Positions 8,597-17,858 of a stretch of DNA of 64,000 nt are shown piece after piece. The first letter of the stretch is position 1. Every line of letters starts with the position of its first letter. The stretch comes from Gelidibacter gilvus (lineage in GTDB: Bacteria; Bacteroidota; Bacteroidia; Flavobacteriales; Flavobacteriaceae). A program made the translations under genes and the position numbers. The stretch is taken from the NCBI RefSeq assembly GCF_004115975.1, contig NZ_SDDZ01000013.1:1-64000 (forward strand). Direction: 5' to 3'. The notes below the pieces were generated by a model that saw only the letters and a list, made by a program, of their open reading frames with translations, searched no databases and was not told the DNA's origin.

Positions 8597-9478
8597 ATGA
8601 GCAATCAACAACATTTCAGGTATTCAACAAGCGTTGTGGCCTATCCCATCTTTTTTTTGATGCTCATTTGGATTGTGTTCTGGTTGCAGGTCCGCTTTGT
8701 TCCGATCATTAAAACCTGGGGAATCGTCCCGGAAACCCTGATTGGTTTAAGAGGTATTGTTTTGAGTCCGCTCATCCATTCCAATATTGAACACATCTAC
8801 CACAACAGTATTCCGCTGGTCATTTTGACCATGGCCTTATTTTATTTTTACAGGCCAATTGCCTGGAAAGTCTTGCTTTACGGCATTCTGCTTTCTGGAT
8901 TGATCACTTGGACTATTGGAAGGCCATCTAACCACATTGGTGCCAGTGGGCTCATTTACGTCTTGGTCAGCTTTATTTTTTTTAAAGGAATTTTTGCCAA
9001 ACACTTCCGATTGGTGGCCTTGTCACTGATGATCATCTTTTTATATGGCAGTATGATTTGGTATGTACTTCCCATTAAAGATGGGATGTCATGGGAGGGT
9101 CATTTGGGCGGATTCATAACAGGGTTGCTTTTCGCCATTATCTTCCGGAAAGCTATCGCCAAACCAGAGCGTTACGTATGGCAAGAACCACAGTATAATG
9201 AAGACGACGATCCGTTTTTAAGACATTTTGATGAAAATGGAAATTTTATTGAGAATTTGGAATTGGAAAATGAATTTGAAAGCGAAATTGTCGGCCTGAT
9301 GGATGGACAGGAAGATGAAGATGAAAATGAAAATGAAGTTGAAATTGAAAATGATCGCCTGGCGAATGGGCAGGAAATTGAAGTCGAATTAGACCGCGAA
9401 TTGGATGCGCAGAAAACCCATAGTGGACAAGGTACACCTAAGTTTAATTATATTTATAAGGAGAACAAGAAAGATTGA
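8597..9478 (+). CDS. rhomboid-family intramembrane serine protease
   Basis: A 293-residue rhomboid protease of the inner membrane. After a first membrane helix (VAYPIFFLMLIWIVFW) comes a loop, then SNIEHIYHNSIPL with the conserved helix-2 histidines. The active-site serine is in NHIGASGLIYVLV near residue 117, and the catalytic histidine is in WEGHLGGFITG near residue 174. Six membrane segments end near residue 190. The cytoplasmic tail of about 100 residues is very acidic (runs of Glu, Asp and Asn, such as EDEDENENEVEIEND) and is encoded by purine-rich near-repeats, which is unusual for the family. It is transcribed alone and converges on the gene at 9506. Confidence 0.9.
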   Translation: MSNQQHFRYSTSVVAYPIFFLMLIWIVFWLQVRFVPIIKTWGIVPETLIGLRGIVLSPLIHSNIEHIYHNSIPLVILTMALFYFYRPIAWKVLLYGILLSGLITWTIGRPSNHIGASGLIYVLVSFIFFKGIFAKHFRLVALSLMIIFLYGSMIWYVLPIKDGMSWEGHLGGFITGLLFAIIFRKAIAKPERYVWQEPQYNEDDDPFLRHFDENGNFIENLELENEFESEIVGLMDGQEDEDENENEVEIENDRLANGQEIEVELDRELDAQKTHSGQGTPKFNYIYKENKKD

Positions 9479-9505
9479 AAATAATAAAACCGATAGTATT
9501 CACTA

Positions 9506-10018
9506 TCATTCAATTCTTCCAGTTTGTTTTAGTATCACCAACGCAATTGCTATTACTACGCCAATTCCAATAAAAAAATACCCTCCATATGCATCTTTAT
9601 TCCCTCGGATAAAATAGGCCTCACCGTCTTTGTCAATAAATTGTACGGATTTATTAAACCTGTAATCCTGTTTTTTTTGTAGCAGCGTTTTATTAGCGTA
9701 ATAGATGGTGATTTCATCGCCAATCTTTAAGTTGTCCAATTTTTCAAAATTGGGTCCGAAGTCTCCAGATGCCTTGCCTACAAAAATATCGAAGATTAGA
9801 GGAAACTCCATAATACGGATAAATCTATGGTTTCCTTTACCGCGATAATTGATCTCACCAAATGTTTTATCGTAGTAATCAATTTTTCCAGTGACATTGT
9901 CAAATTGAGCCTTTTCCTTATTACCTCTTAGAAACAGATAAATTCCAAATCCGATAATTAACACACAAGCGAGAAGTGATTTTTGAAAAATTTGCTTTGG
10001 TTCTTTTTTTGTCATCAA
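9506..10018 (-). CDS. two-helix membrane protein, DUF3592-like
   Basis: A 170-residue protein with one membrane helix near the N-terminus (LLACVLIIGFGIYLFL) and one near the C-terminus (YFFIGIGVVIAIALVILK). Between them is a soluble beta-rich domain (VTGKIDYYDKTFGEINYR, LKIGDEITIYYANK) that resembles the DUF3592 arrangement of a small OB-like domain between two helices. I infer an inner-membrane protein with this domain on one face. No function is known. It follows rlmB in the same direction with a 77-base gap and may be read through from it. Confidence 0.6.
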   Translation of the reverse strand: MMTKKEPKQIFQKSLLACVLIIGFGIYLFLRGNKEKAQFDNVTGKIDYYDKTFGEINYRGKGNHRFIRIMEFPLIFDIFVGKASGDFGPNFEKLDNLKIGDEITIYYANKTLLQKKQDYRFNKSVQFIDKDGEAYFIRGNKDAYGGYFFIGIGVVIAIALVILKQTGRIE

Positions 10019-10095
10019 GGTGTGATTTTAGGATCCTTAAAATTGGAAAATTCCAACTGCAGAAAAACTTTGGATGCGTGGCGTCAATCAAAAAT

Positions 10096-10830
10096 CTAAA
10101 GTCTTTGTCTAACCACTTCATACAAAAACGCACCGCAGGCCACAGAAACGTTCAAGGATTCGATATCACCTAAAATGGGCAATTTGGCAGTCTCATCAAC
10201 AATTTTCAAAATAGAAGGATTGATGCCTTTTCCTTCAGAACCCATGATAATCGCACAAGGTTCCGTAAAGGAGACGTCGTAAAGATTTTGATCTGTTTTT
10301 TCAGTAGCAGCAACTACTTTAATGCCTGACGCCTGCATATAAAAAACGGCATCCTTAATATGATCTACCTTAGAGATAGGGATTTTGAAAATGGCACCGG
10401 CACTTGTTTTGATGGTATCGCCATTAACTGGAGCACCTCCTTTTTTCTGGATGATAATACCTGAAACTCCAGTACATTCGGCAGTTCTGATGATGGCACC
10501 AAAATTTCTAACATCACTGATCTGATCCAAAAGTAGAAATAATGGCGTTTTGCCTGATTCCAAAACATTGGTAACCAGTTCTTCCAAAGGATAGAAGCTG
10601 ATGGGCGCTATTTGTGCCACAACCCCCTGATGGTTCTTGGTGGTCAATCGGTTGAGTTTTTCAACAGGCACATAAGAAAAGTTCAAACGTTCTTTATGTA
10701 AAAGTTGCTCCAATTCAGTAGATAAATCGCCGCGCAATCCCTTTTGTAAAAATATTTTGTCAATGTTTTCACCAGATTTGATGGCTTCTATAACCGCTCT
10801 GATTCCAAAAATAGTTGTTTCGTGTTCCAT
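10096..10830 (-). CDS. rlmB: 23S rRNA (guanosine-2'-O)-methyltransferase RlmB
   Basis: A 244-residue SPOUT methyltransferase that methylates the 2'-O of G2251 in the 23S rRNA peptidyl-transferase loop. The N-terminal substrate-binding domain begins with TTIFGIRAVIEAIKSG. The knotted catalytic domain has the three SpoU motifs: LLLDQISDVRNFGAIIRTAE near residue 105, IIMGSEGKGINPSIL near 195, and LGDIESLNVSVACGAFLYEV near 225. Length is normal. A TACCTTTG promoter box lies 5 bases before the ATG. Specificity as RlmB rather than another TrmH-family enzyme is inferred from the N-terminal domain. Confidence 0.92.
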   Translation of the reverse strand: MEHETTIFGIRAVIEAIKSGENIDKIFLQKGLRGDLSTELEQLLHKERLNFSYVPVEKLNRLTTKNHQGVVAQIAPISFYPLEELVTNVLESGKTPLFLLLDQISDVRNFGAIIRTAECTGVSGIIIQKKGGAPVNGDTIKTSAGAIFKIPISKVDHIKDAVFYMQASGIKVVAATEKTDQNLYDVSFTEPCAIIMGSEGKGINPSILKIVDETAKLPILGDIESLNVSVACGAFLYEVVRQRL

Positions 10831-10835
10831 GGGCG

Positions 10836-10843
10836 CAAAGGTA
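10836..10843 (-). promoter_or_regulatory. -7 promoter box TACCTTTG for rlmB
   Basis: On the minus strand TACCTTTG matches the TAnnTTTG consensus and is separated from the rlmB ATG by only 5 bases. The expected transcript would have essentially no 5' leader. Confidence 0.5.
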
Positions 10844-10893
10844 TAAAATTACCGTCTTAGTTTGATCAGGTTTAATTAAGAATAGCCAATTAA

Positions 10894-12525
10894 CTAGTGC
10901 TTTATAATTTTTCTGCTAATACTTGAATTATTTGAATAGATCTTTAGGATATATATTCCAGATTTGTAGGAAGATAAATCGAGAGAACGACCATGAGTGG
11001 ACTTTCCAACTTGTACCCCTAAAATATCGAAAATTTCAATTTTGTCAATGGGCTTTTTAGAACTGATGTTGAGATAGGAGTGGACTGGATTTGGATGGAT
11101 TTTCAAGCTTGTAAATTGATCATCTTTAAGATTTAGAAGTGTACAATTGCTTAAATTCGGATGGCCTTCAATAGGTGCTTTTGGTGTAAGATATCTCCCA
11201 ACGAAAGCCGGGTAATCCTTACCATATTTGTAGGCTCTAAAAACAAGGTTACTTGTGGCAGAAGAACCTTGATCCACTATCGCTCCGGTATTTGAATTAA
11301 CTGGATTGATATATTCCCAAACGATATTCTCGTTTTCATCAATTTCGAATAACCTTCCTGCACTACCTTGACAAATCAGGATATTGTTATTTGGAAGTCT
11401 TTGCGCGCCACTGACGATTCTGGAGTAAAATTTAGACGTACCATTATTCAAATCTGAATAGGCGTAATCCGGAGCTAATGGACCATAAGCACTATTGCTG
11501 GTGAGGCTATAATTTCCGGGAGAGCTGGTTGGTGGAATGATGATAAGGACTTCTGAAAACTCAGGAGTTCTTTCATCACCATTATTGAACACCAATATTT
11601 TCCCTTCGTCCATCAGACCTTTTTGGATAAAATGGGGAGAATGTTGTCCATACAGTTGTCGGTCAGCTTCAGTGCCTTGATCATAAGCTTGAGGATTTCC
11701 CCATCGATATAGAAAATCGCCTCCTTTACCATATTTGCCGCCTGTACTTGATGACGCCTCCAGAGTTGTTGTGGAGTGGTCAATAATCCAAAATTCACTT
11801 AAATTTCGAGAACTAATAACTATTTGATCTAAAGTAGCATCATACTGAATTGAGTTGATATGTAACCAGTTTTTACCTTTAAATTTTTCATTTATAAAAT
11901 TGATATTCAACCGTTGTGGATTGCTACTGACCTCTCCATAATTCTCTTTGTTGGAGTCGAAATCCTGAATCAAATGGTCTGATGCGTTCCATTGCCATAC
12001 AATGTTTGCCTTATCAGGTCCTACAGGTTGGAGCTCAACAATCTGTTGGTCATACAATCCGTCTTCAATTAATAATGATGGATTTCGACCGGCAGCAATG
12101 GCTTGGGCATAGGTCATTTGTTTTAACGCCAACACCAAGATGTTTCCGTTGGGCATCGGATAAATATCATGATGTTGCACTACCGTATCATCTGAATAAT
12201 TATAACTCCAAATTAAATCGCCATCCCAATTGTATTTCTCAATTCGACCACCTTTTGGAAACGAGGGGAAATTGAGGTTCTCAATACGAGAGGCACGAAG
12301 CAAAGAGCCATCTTCCAAGAGATAAAAAGCACTTCCTGGAGGATAGTTGCTAGTCCAGGAATTGATGACTTCACCACAATTATTGATAAGGTAGGTTAAT
12401 TTATCTACCGAGAAAAGTGTATAACCGTTATAAGCTTCTTGGGTATTAAGAATAGTGCCAACGGTATTTTGAGAAAATGTAAGGCTTGAAAATAGGAGTA
12501 AAGAGAAGAGTAATATTTGTTTCAT
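10894..12525 (-). CDS. secreted aryl-sulfate sulfotransferase with T9SS sorting domain
   Basis: A 543-residue exported protein. The signal peptide is MKQILLFSLLLFSSLTFSQ. The body is an arylsulfotransferase (ASST-type beta-propeller) with NTVGTILNTQEAYNGYTLF, VQHHDIYPMPNGNILVLALK, LHINSIQYD, GQHSPHFIQKG and GAQRLPNNNILICQGSAGRL. The histidine-containing HHDIYPMPNGN and HSPHF segments are family hallmarks. Such enzymes move sulfate between phenolic compounds without PAPS. From about residue 470 a type A C-terminal sorting domain (LKIHPNPVHSYLNISS ... GIYILKIYS) marks it for type IX secretion to the cell surface. It lies downstream of susCD but behind their terminator and has its own promoter box. 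Confidence 0.85.
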   Translation of the reverse strand: MKQILLFSLLLFSSLTFSQNTVGTILNTQEAYNGYTLFSVDKLTYLINNCGEVINSWTSNYPPGSAFYLLEDGSLLRASRIENLNFPSFPKGGRIEKYNWDGDLIWSYNYSDDTVVQHHDIYPMPNGNILVLALKQMTYAQAIAAGRNPSLLIEDGLYDQQIVELQPVGPDKANIVWQWNASDHLIQDFDSNKENYGEVSSNPQRLNINFINEKFKGKNWLHINSIQYDATLDQIVISSRNLSEFWIIDHSTTTLEASSSTGGKYGKGGDFLYRWGNPQAYDQGTEADRQLYGQHSPHFIQKGLMDEGKILVFNNGDERTPEFSEVLIIIPPTSSPGNYSLTSNSAYGPLAPDYAYSDLNNGTSKFYSRIVSGAQRLPNNNILICQGSAGRLFEIDENENIVWEYINPVNSNTGAIVDQGSSATSNLVFRAYKYGKDYPAFVGRYLTPKAPIEGHPNLSNCTLLNLKDDQFTSLKIHPNPVHSYLNISSKKPIDKIEIFDILGVQVGKSTHGRSLDLSSYKSGIYILKIYSNNSSISRKIIKH

Positions 12526-12556
12526 TTGAAATATTTTGAAATTTGGTAAGGCGTTA

Positions 12557-12564
12557 CAAAACTA
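12557..12564 (-). promoter_or_regulatory. -7 promoter box TAGTTTTG for the arylsulfotransferase gene
   Basis: On the minus strand TAGTTTTG fits TAnnTTTG and gives a leader of roughly 27 nt before the ATG at 12525. It lies downstream of the susD terminator, which supports separate transcription of the arylsulfotransferase gene. Confidence 0.45.
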
Positions 12565-12604
12565 ATATAAATTTTTAGCGCGTGGTTTTATAACCAGAAC
12601 TAAA

Positions 12605-12637
12605 AAAACCTCTTAAGCATAAAGCTTAAGAGGTTTT
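12605..12637 (-). terminator. rho-independent terminator after susD
   Basis: A perfect 14-bp stem (AAAACCTCTTAAGC / GCTTAAGAGGTTTT) with a 5-nt loop and flanking A and T tracts. It lies 25 bases beyond the susD stop codon and would end the susC-susD transcript before the arylsulfotransferase gene. Confidence 0.9.
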
Positions 12638-12662
12638 TCAAAATTTAAGTAGGCAAATTAGA

Positions 12663-14249
12663 TTAATTCACGTCCCAGAATAATTTACTGAATACGGTAT
12701 CGCCATCACTTAACTTAGATACTGCGGCTGCTCTGTTTTCTCCATTTAAAGTTTGTAACGTGACTGGATACTTGACACGACTAGGAAGCGTGGTAAGGTC
12801 CGTAACGCCAGATAGAAACACATAGCTAGGCTCACCAGCTGCTGCAGCTTGAGCCGCAGGAAGCGTGTAAGTTTCACCAGGTAAAAACAATATAGAAGTG
12901 TTTGGATATCCAGTTCTTCTAAATTCAGCATAAGCTTGATGCCCTTGCATGTAAAGCGCAACGTATTTTTGGTTAAGTACGTTTTCTTTATTTGCAGCAG
13001 GCAATGTAGCTAAGAATGCCGTTATGGAAGCAGCGGGAACTTCCCATTTTTCCATTGATGCTTTTACAGCGTTTACATAGTTTGCTTGAGCAAATCCATT
13101 TAATTCAGAAAGTAAAAATTCCACTTCTGAGTATTCCATGAGAACTTCTTGGAAATCTGGCTTTAATACATCGCTGCTCGGAAAAGAGTAGAGATCAAAA
13201 CCTAATCTGTTGACTTTATTATAGGCATAAGGAACACCTACGTAATCATTATAATTAGTGCTTGGAGTGTAATCTGCATCTTTAATAGATTTGATGCTTG
13301 CCGTCATTGGTGCTGCAAATTTAAATAATCTTGGATCTGGACCAAAATTACCTGTAACGCCTTTCAATAAGTCAACAAATGGAGCTGCAACTGCAAAGTC
13401 AGTTCTACCAATAAACGATTTCCAAATTGGATTTTCGTTACCATTGCCAGTTTCATAAAATTGTGCAGCATTATCATCATTACTTTCCATGACACCGTCT
13501 GCAATAGCAAGTGCAATAGCGGCATTAGCAGAAGTAGCGTCAACGTCCTTAAGATTTGTTGCTACTCTTAATATTAAAGAGTTAGCAAGTTTTTTCCATT
13601 TGGAAGCATCACCTTGAAAAATGTTATCACCACTCGTAAAACCAGATTCGTTAACATCGATCATGTCAGCAGACTCACGAAGTTCTTTCAAAATGTCAGC
13701 ATAAATCTTTTCCTGAGAAGCGAAAACTGGAGACAATATCTCGTCTACTTGTAAGGCTTGAAAATCAGGATCGTTAGAGCCATATGACCAATAAGGAACA
13801 TCACCAAAAGTATTCGTTAATTGGTGGAACATATAAGCTAGCATAATTCTTGCCGCTGCAACTTGATTATTGTTGTTTCCTACGGCTGCTGCTGCTTCCT
13901 TGGTAGCCTCATCAGTATTATATTCAATAATTCTCTGTAAATCGGTAGCAACCGCATAGACTACGTTGTATGAATTTGTAGCAGTGGTTTCTCTGTATAG
14001 GTACCGATCTTCATCAGCATAACTATTTTGGCCCCAATATTCAACCCAATTCAATGTGAATCTTCCATGATTGAATTCGTTTCTGGTTGAAGAGAAGTAT
14101 TCTTCAGTTGCACTATTAAAAATAGTATTGGTCGGCACGACTTCAGGACTGTTTGGGTTATTATTGACGTCCTCGATGTCCTTAGTACATGACACTATAC
14201 TTAAGCTAGTGATCAATACTAATATTCCTATATATTTTATTTTTTTCAT
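12663..14249 (-). CDS. SusD/RagB-family nutrient-binding outer-membrane lipoprotein
   Basis: A 528-residue SusD homologue, the cell-surface substrate-binding lid of a SusCD importer. The lipoprotein signal peptide ends in the lipobox SIVSC (Cys near residue 21), and the mature start TKDIEDVNNNPNSPEVV is typical of the SusD-like_2 branch. Helical TPR-like segments follow (ARIMLAYMFHQLTNTFGDVPYWS, WKKLANSLILRVA, EVEFLLSELNGF, KYVALYMQGHQAYAEFRRTGYP). Its stop is followed by a strong terminator. It starts 3 bases after susC ends, so the two are co-expressed. No glycoside hydrolase or peptidase gene lies in the same transcript, so the substrate cannot be inferred. Confidence 0.92.
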   Translation of the reverse strand: MKKIKYIGILVLITSLSIVSCTKDIEDVNNNPNSPEVVPTNTIFNSATEEYFSSTRNEFNHGRFTLNWVEYWGQNSYADEDRYLYRETTATNSYNVVYAVATDLQRIIEYNTDEATKEAAAAVGNNNNQVAAARIMLAYMFHQLTNTFGDVPYWSYGSNDPDFQALQVDEILSPVFASQEKIYADILKELRESADMIDVNESGFTSGDNIFQGDASKWKKLANSLILRVATNLKDVDATSANAAIALAIADGVMESNDDNAAQFYETGNGNENPIWKSFIGRTDFAVAAPFVDLLKGVTGNFGPDPRLFKFAAPMTASIKSIKDADYTPSTNYNDYVGVPYAYNKVNRLGFDLYSFPSSDVLKPDFQEVLMEYSEVEFLLSELNGFAQANYVNAVKASMEKWEVPAASITAFLATLPAANKENVLNQKYVALYMQGHQAYAEFRRTGYPNTSILFLPGETYTLPAAQAAAAGEPSYVFLSGVTDLTTLPSRVKYPVTLQTLNGENRAAAVSKLSDGDTVFSKLFWDVN

Positions 14250-14252
14250 CGT

Positions 14253-17200
14253 TTAAAATTTTATTTCTAAGTTAAGACCATAAGTTCTTGTTGAAGGTAA
14301 TGAACCTCCTTCTGAGCCTTGGATGTTTCCACTTCCAGCGGTTGCAACCTCAGGATCAAAATTGTCATTGTCCAAGCCCCAAGCAAATAAGTTTCTACCA
14401 AATGCGCTAAGTCTAATAGAAGCTACATCTCCAGTCCATTTTTTAGGGAATGCATATCCTAGTGTTACTTCTCTCAACTTGACATAATCAGCATTAAATA
14501 CGTTTAAAGCATCAGCTCCAAAGTAATAATCCGTTCCCCAAAGTTGGGCATCTACTGATTTTGTATTTGTAGCCGTGTCAGTAACTGTATATTTTCCTTG
14601 GGCATCATAAGTTATAGTACCGGTAACGCCATCTAGAATAACACCATCTTCACGAATATTGTTTGCAGCAGTAGTTTCAGCAATACCAGAGTAATGACTC
14701 CACAAGTTTGTCAATGAACGGTATTTACCACCTTTTTGAACGTCAATTAAGAAACTGAAATTGATGTTTTTGTAGGTAATACTGTTTCTAAAGCCCATGT
14801 TATAGTCTGGAAGTACTGATCCTAGATTTTGAACGGTTTTTGTCTCTGCATAAAGCCCATTTGCTTTTACAACTTTATTTCCATTATCATCGTAAACAAA
14901 ATCAGTTCCTCTAATGACACCGTAAGGTTCACCAACCACTGCATTTAAACTTACTCCATTAAATGGAAACGTTGCTAGTTGAAGTGTTTGAACTCCTGGT
15001 AAAAGCTCTAAAAGTTTGTTTTTGTTTTTTGAGAAATTCCAAGTCACTGTCCAATCGAAATCGTTTGTTTGAATAGGAGTGATGTTAAGTAAAACCTCAA
15101 TACCTTTGTTCTCTAACTTACCAGCATTGGCAACTGTTGAAGTATAACCTGTAGCCGGATCTACCTGTACTGGAGTAATTAAATCTTCAGTAAGTTCATT
15201 GTAGTAAGTGAAGTCAAAGTTCACCCTGTTTTTAAGAAAGCCCATTTCTAAACCTACTTCCCAAGTTGTTTTGTTTTCAGGTTTTAAGTTTGGATTGTTG
15301 TTTTGGCCAGGGAGTGAAAAGCGAGGACCACTATTAAATGTTGATCTAGCACCGAAAACATTCAGCAATTGGTAAGTACTGGTATCACTACCTACTTCTG
15401 CATAACCTCCACGTACTTTACCAAATGACAGCCAATCAGCTTCAATTAGTTGAGAGAATACAATACTTCCAGATACCGATGGGTAAAAGAAAGAATTATG
15501 TGCTGCTGGTAAAGTTGAGGACCAATCGTTACGTCCTGTTACTGTTACATAGTATGTGTTGTCAAAACCAAAAGACGCAGATCCAAAAACACTTTGAATT
15601 TCACTGAAAGCGTCCGAGTCGGTGATAGTCGAGCTGGATTGAGAGTTGTTCAAATTGTAAATGCCATCTACAACAAGACCTCCCACGGTTGATCCACCTA
15701 ATAGATGATATTCATTCGCTCTTTTATTAGCACCTAAAAAAGTGTTAATGGTTAATCTATCACTAATTAATTTAGTATCGTAATGTAGTATAGCTTCATA
15801 GTTGATTTCAGAGAAATCACGATCTGACTCAGAATAACCAGACTCGGCCTGAGAACCGACAGCGGTTCTTAAGCTTCTTCTATCATCATAACTATCGGAA
15901 TATATTTTACCTGTAACATAAAAGTCGTCAGTAAAATTATATTTAAACCCTATATCGCCGAAATAACGTGTTCTTTTGTCTTGTGACGTGTTTTTATTAA
16001 CAATCCAATATGGGTTATCTGTATATCTCACAGTGGCATCGTTATAAGCAGTCCTGTTCCAAGAACGTTGCGTTCCATCAGGCAGCATATAATTCTTTAA
16101 ACGTTCCGTGTCTACAGAAGTTTGACCAAATTGGAAAAATTGTTGCATTACACCTGCTCCCGTATAACCAATCGCTGGGCGATTGAAACCATCGGTCACC
16201 GTATAATTAATCCCTGCATTTATTTGTAATTTATCTGAAATTTTTGCAGATCCATTAAAATTCAAAGACGTTCTATCAAGTTGTGAATTGGGTACGATAC
16301 CACTTTGTTGAGTGTTGTTAATAGACAACCTCATTTGAGCGTTTTCTGAACCTGTTGAAAATGACACGCCATTGTTGTAAGCCATACCTGTGTTGAAAAA
16401 ATCCTTGGCATCATTTTTAGGATATGACCATGCACGAGGTTTTAAATAATCATTAGGAAATTCTGGATCAAAAGCATCCCAATGCAAAACCATGACGTTA
16501 GGATCATAAGCCGGACCCCAAGATTCATCAGTTGCGTAATCTACAATATTGTAGGTTTGTCCATTAATATCAGCCGTAGCGAAACCTGCCGCTCCACTTC
16601 CTCCTCCATACAGTTTTTGAACTTTTGGAATGATACTGACAGACTCGAAACTAACACCTGAATTCAATGTTATTTCCGACTTTCCTGCTTTCCCAGATTT
16701 GGTTGTAATAATGATTGCACCATTATTAGCTCTATTACCGTAAAGAGCTGCTGCTGCACCTCCTTTAAGTACGTTCATAGAAGCAATGTCATCTGGATTG
16801 ATGTCAAACCCTGTATCTCCAAAGTCAACACCTCCACCCCCGGTTTGGGTTCCAGTAGAGTTGTAGTTGCTGTTGTCCAACGGGACACCATCTACTACAA
16901 TTAACGGTCTGTTATTTTGGGTGATAGAGCCGATACCTCTAAGAATAATTCTCGTTGAACCTCCTAAGTTCCCTGATGGGGTACTAATTTGAACACCTGC
17001 CACTTTACCACTTAAGGCACCAAGAGCATTGGCATTTCTAGATTCGACAAGTTCCTCTCCTTCGATTTGTTGGGTTGAATACCCTAAGGATTTCTTCTCT
17101 CTAGTAATCCCTAAAGCCGTAACAACCACTTCATCAAGCATTGCAGCGTCTTCCTGCATAGTGATGTTAAGGGTGTTTGAAGCGCCTACTTTAACTTCTT

Positions 17201-17441
17201 GAGCTTTAAGTCCTATATAGGTGAAGGAAAGTGTGGCACCTTCATTGGCATTGATGGAATACTTTCCATCAAAATCAGATTGGGTGCCAGTTGTTGTCCC
17301 CTTTACAATAATATTAACTCCGGGAAGGGGCAAACCTGATTGGTCCGTTATGGTTCCCGAAACCACTTTGTCTTGCGCATACGACGTATGAACGACTAAC
17401 ACTATCAAAAGTGTTAGAATTACACGAAATTGTGTTCTCAT
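14253..17441 (-). CDS. SusC/RagA-family TonB-linked outer-membrane transporter
   Basis: A 1062-residue TonB-dependent importer. Signal peptide near residues 1-22 (LTLLIVLVVHTSYAQ). Residues about 27-105 form a carboxypeptidase-regulatory-like domain (VSGTITDQSGLPLPGVNIIVKG). The TonB-box-like segment LDEVVVTALGITREKKSLG follows near residue 103. The plug domain (GKVAGVQISTPSGNLGGS, ILRGIGSI, PLIVVDGVPLDN, NVLKGGAAAALYG) runs to about 235. The rest is a 22-strand-type barrel ending in LNLEIKF with a terminal aromatic. It pairs with the SusD gene directly downstream (3-base gap). The barrel and lid together import an unidentified oligomer across the outer membrane. Confidence 0.95.
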   Translation of the reverse strand: MRTQFRVILTLLIVLVVHTSYAQDKVVSGTITDQSGLPLPGVNIIVKGTTTGTQSDFDGKYSINANEGATLSFTYIGLKAQEVKVGASNTLNITMQEDAAMLDEVVVTALGITREKKSLGYSTQQIEGEELVESRNANALGALSGKVAGVQISTPSGNLGGSTRIILRGIGSITQNNRPLIVVDGVPLDNSNYNSTGTQTGGGGVDFGDTGFDINPDDIASMNVLKGGAAAALYGNRANNGAIIITTKSGKAGKSEITLNSGVSFESVSIIPKVQKLYGGGSGAAGFATADINGQTYNIVDYATDESWGPAYDPNVMVLHWDAFDPEFPNDYLKPRAWSYPKNDAKDFFNTGMAYNNGVSFSTGSENAQMRLSINNTQQSGIVPNSQLDRTSLNFNGSAKISDKLQINAGINYTVTDGFNRPAIGYTGAGVMQQFFQFGQTSVDTERLKNYMLPDGTQRSWNRTAYNDATVRYTDNPYWIVNKNTSQDKRTRYFGDIGFKYNFTDDFYVTGKIYSDSYDDRRSLRTAVGSQAESGYSESDRDFSEINYEAILHYDTKLISDRLTINTFLGANKRANEYHLLGGSTVGGLVVDGIYNLNNSQSSSTITDSDAFSEIQSVFGSASFGFDNTYYVTVTGRNDWSSTLPAAHNSFFYPSVSGSIVFSQLIEADWLSFGKVRGGYAEVGSDTSTYQLLNVFGARSTFNSGPRFSLPGQNNNPNLKPENKTTWEVGLEMGFLKNRVNFDFTYYNELTEDLITPVQVDPATGYTSTVANAGKLENKGIEVLLNITPIQTNDFDWTVTWNFSKNKNKLLELLPGVQTLQLATFPFNGVSLNAVVGEPYGVIRGTDFVYDDNGNKVVKANGLYAETKTVQNLGSVLPDYNMGFRNSITYKNINFSFLIDVQKGGKYRSLTNLWSHYSGIAETTAANNIREDGVILDGVTGTITYDAQGKYTVTDTATNTKSVDAQLWGTDYYFGADALNVFNADYVKLREVTLGYAFPKKWTGDVASIRLSAFGRNLFAWGLDNDNFDPEVATAGSGNIQGSEGGSLPSTRTYGLNLEIKF

Positions 17442-17858
17442 CTTTAAATTAATTTGAATTAGCCAGTTCCAAAAGTCTTAATAAAAAGTTAACAAACCAA
17501 CAAAAATTTCATAAAATTTGAGAATTATCTGATTTTAATGAATTAAATCCCCGCTGATAATGGTTTAATGCGATTTACATAAAACTTAAGGGATGTGTTC
17601 TTTTATCTTGTTTTCCAAGAAAAACCTTTTTGACTGAGCCCATCATTCTAAACTATGGAATAGACAAATACTGTCAATAAGATTGAATTTCATTGAAGTT
17701 TAAAATTGGAACCAAAGAATCTGTAATTTGAGAGATTGCTGTCAAACTTATAATATAGTAGGAATTAGTTACTCCTAATTAGTGAAGGAAGAATAAATAG
17801 GGCACAATTAAGAATACAACTGTGCTGGAACAAAAACGTCCCATCGAGACTAAAAATT
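17442..17858. other. intergenic region upstream of susC
   Basis: This 417-base AT-rich spacer holds the susC promoter and the 3' flank of the BamA-like gene. On the minus strand TTTG and TTTTG elements occur near 17470-17515 but none gives a clean TTTG-N19-TAnnTTTG match. No sigma/anti-sigma genes, hairpin terminator or small gene is evident. Confidence 0.4.
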
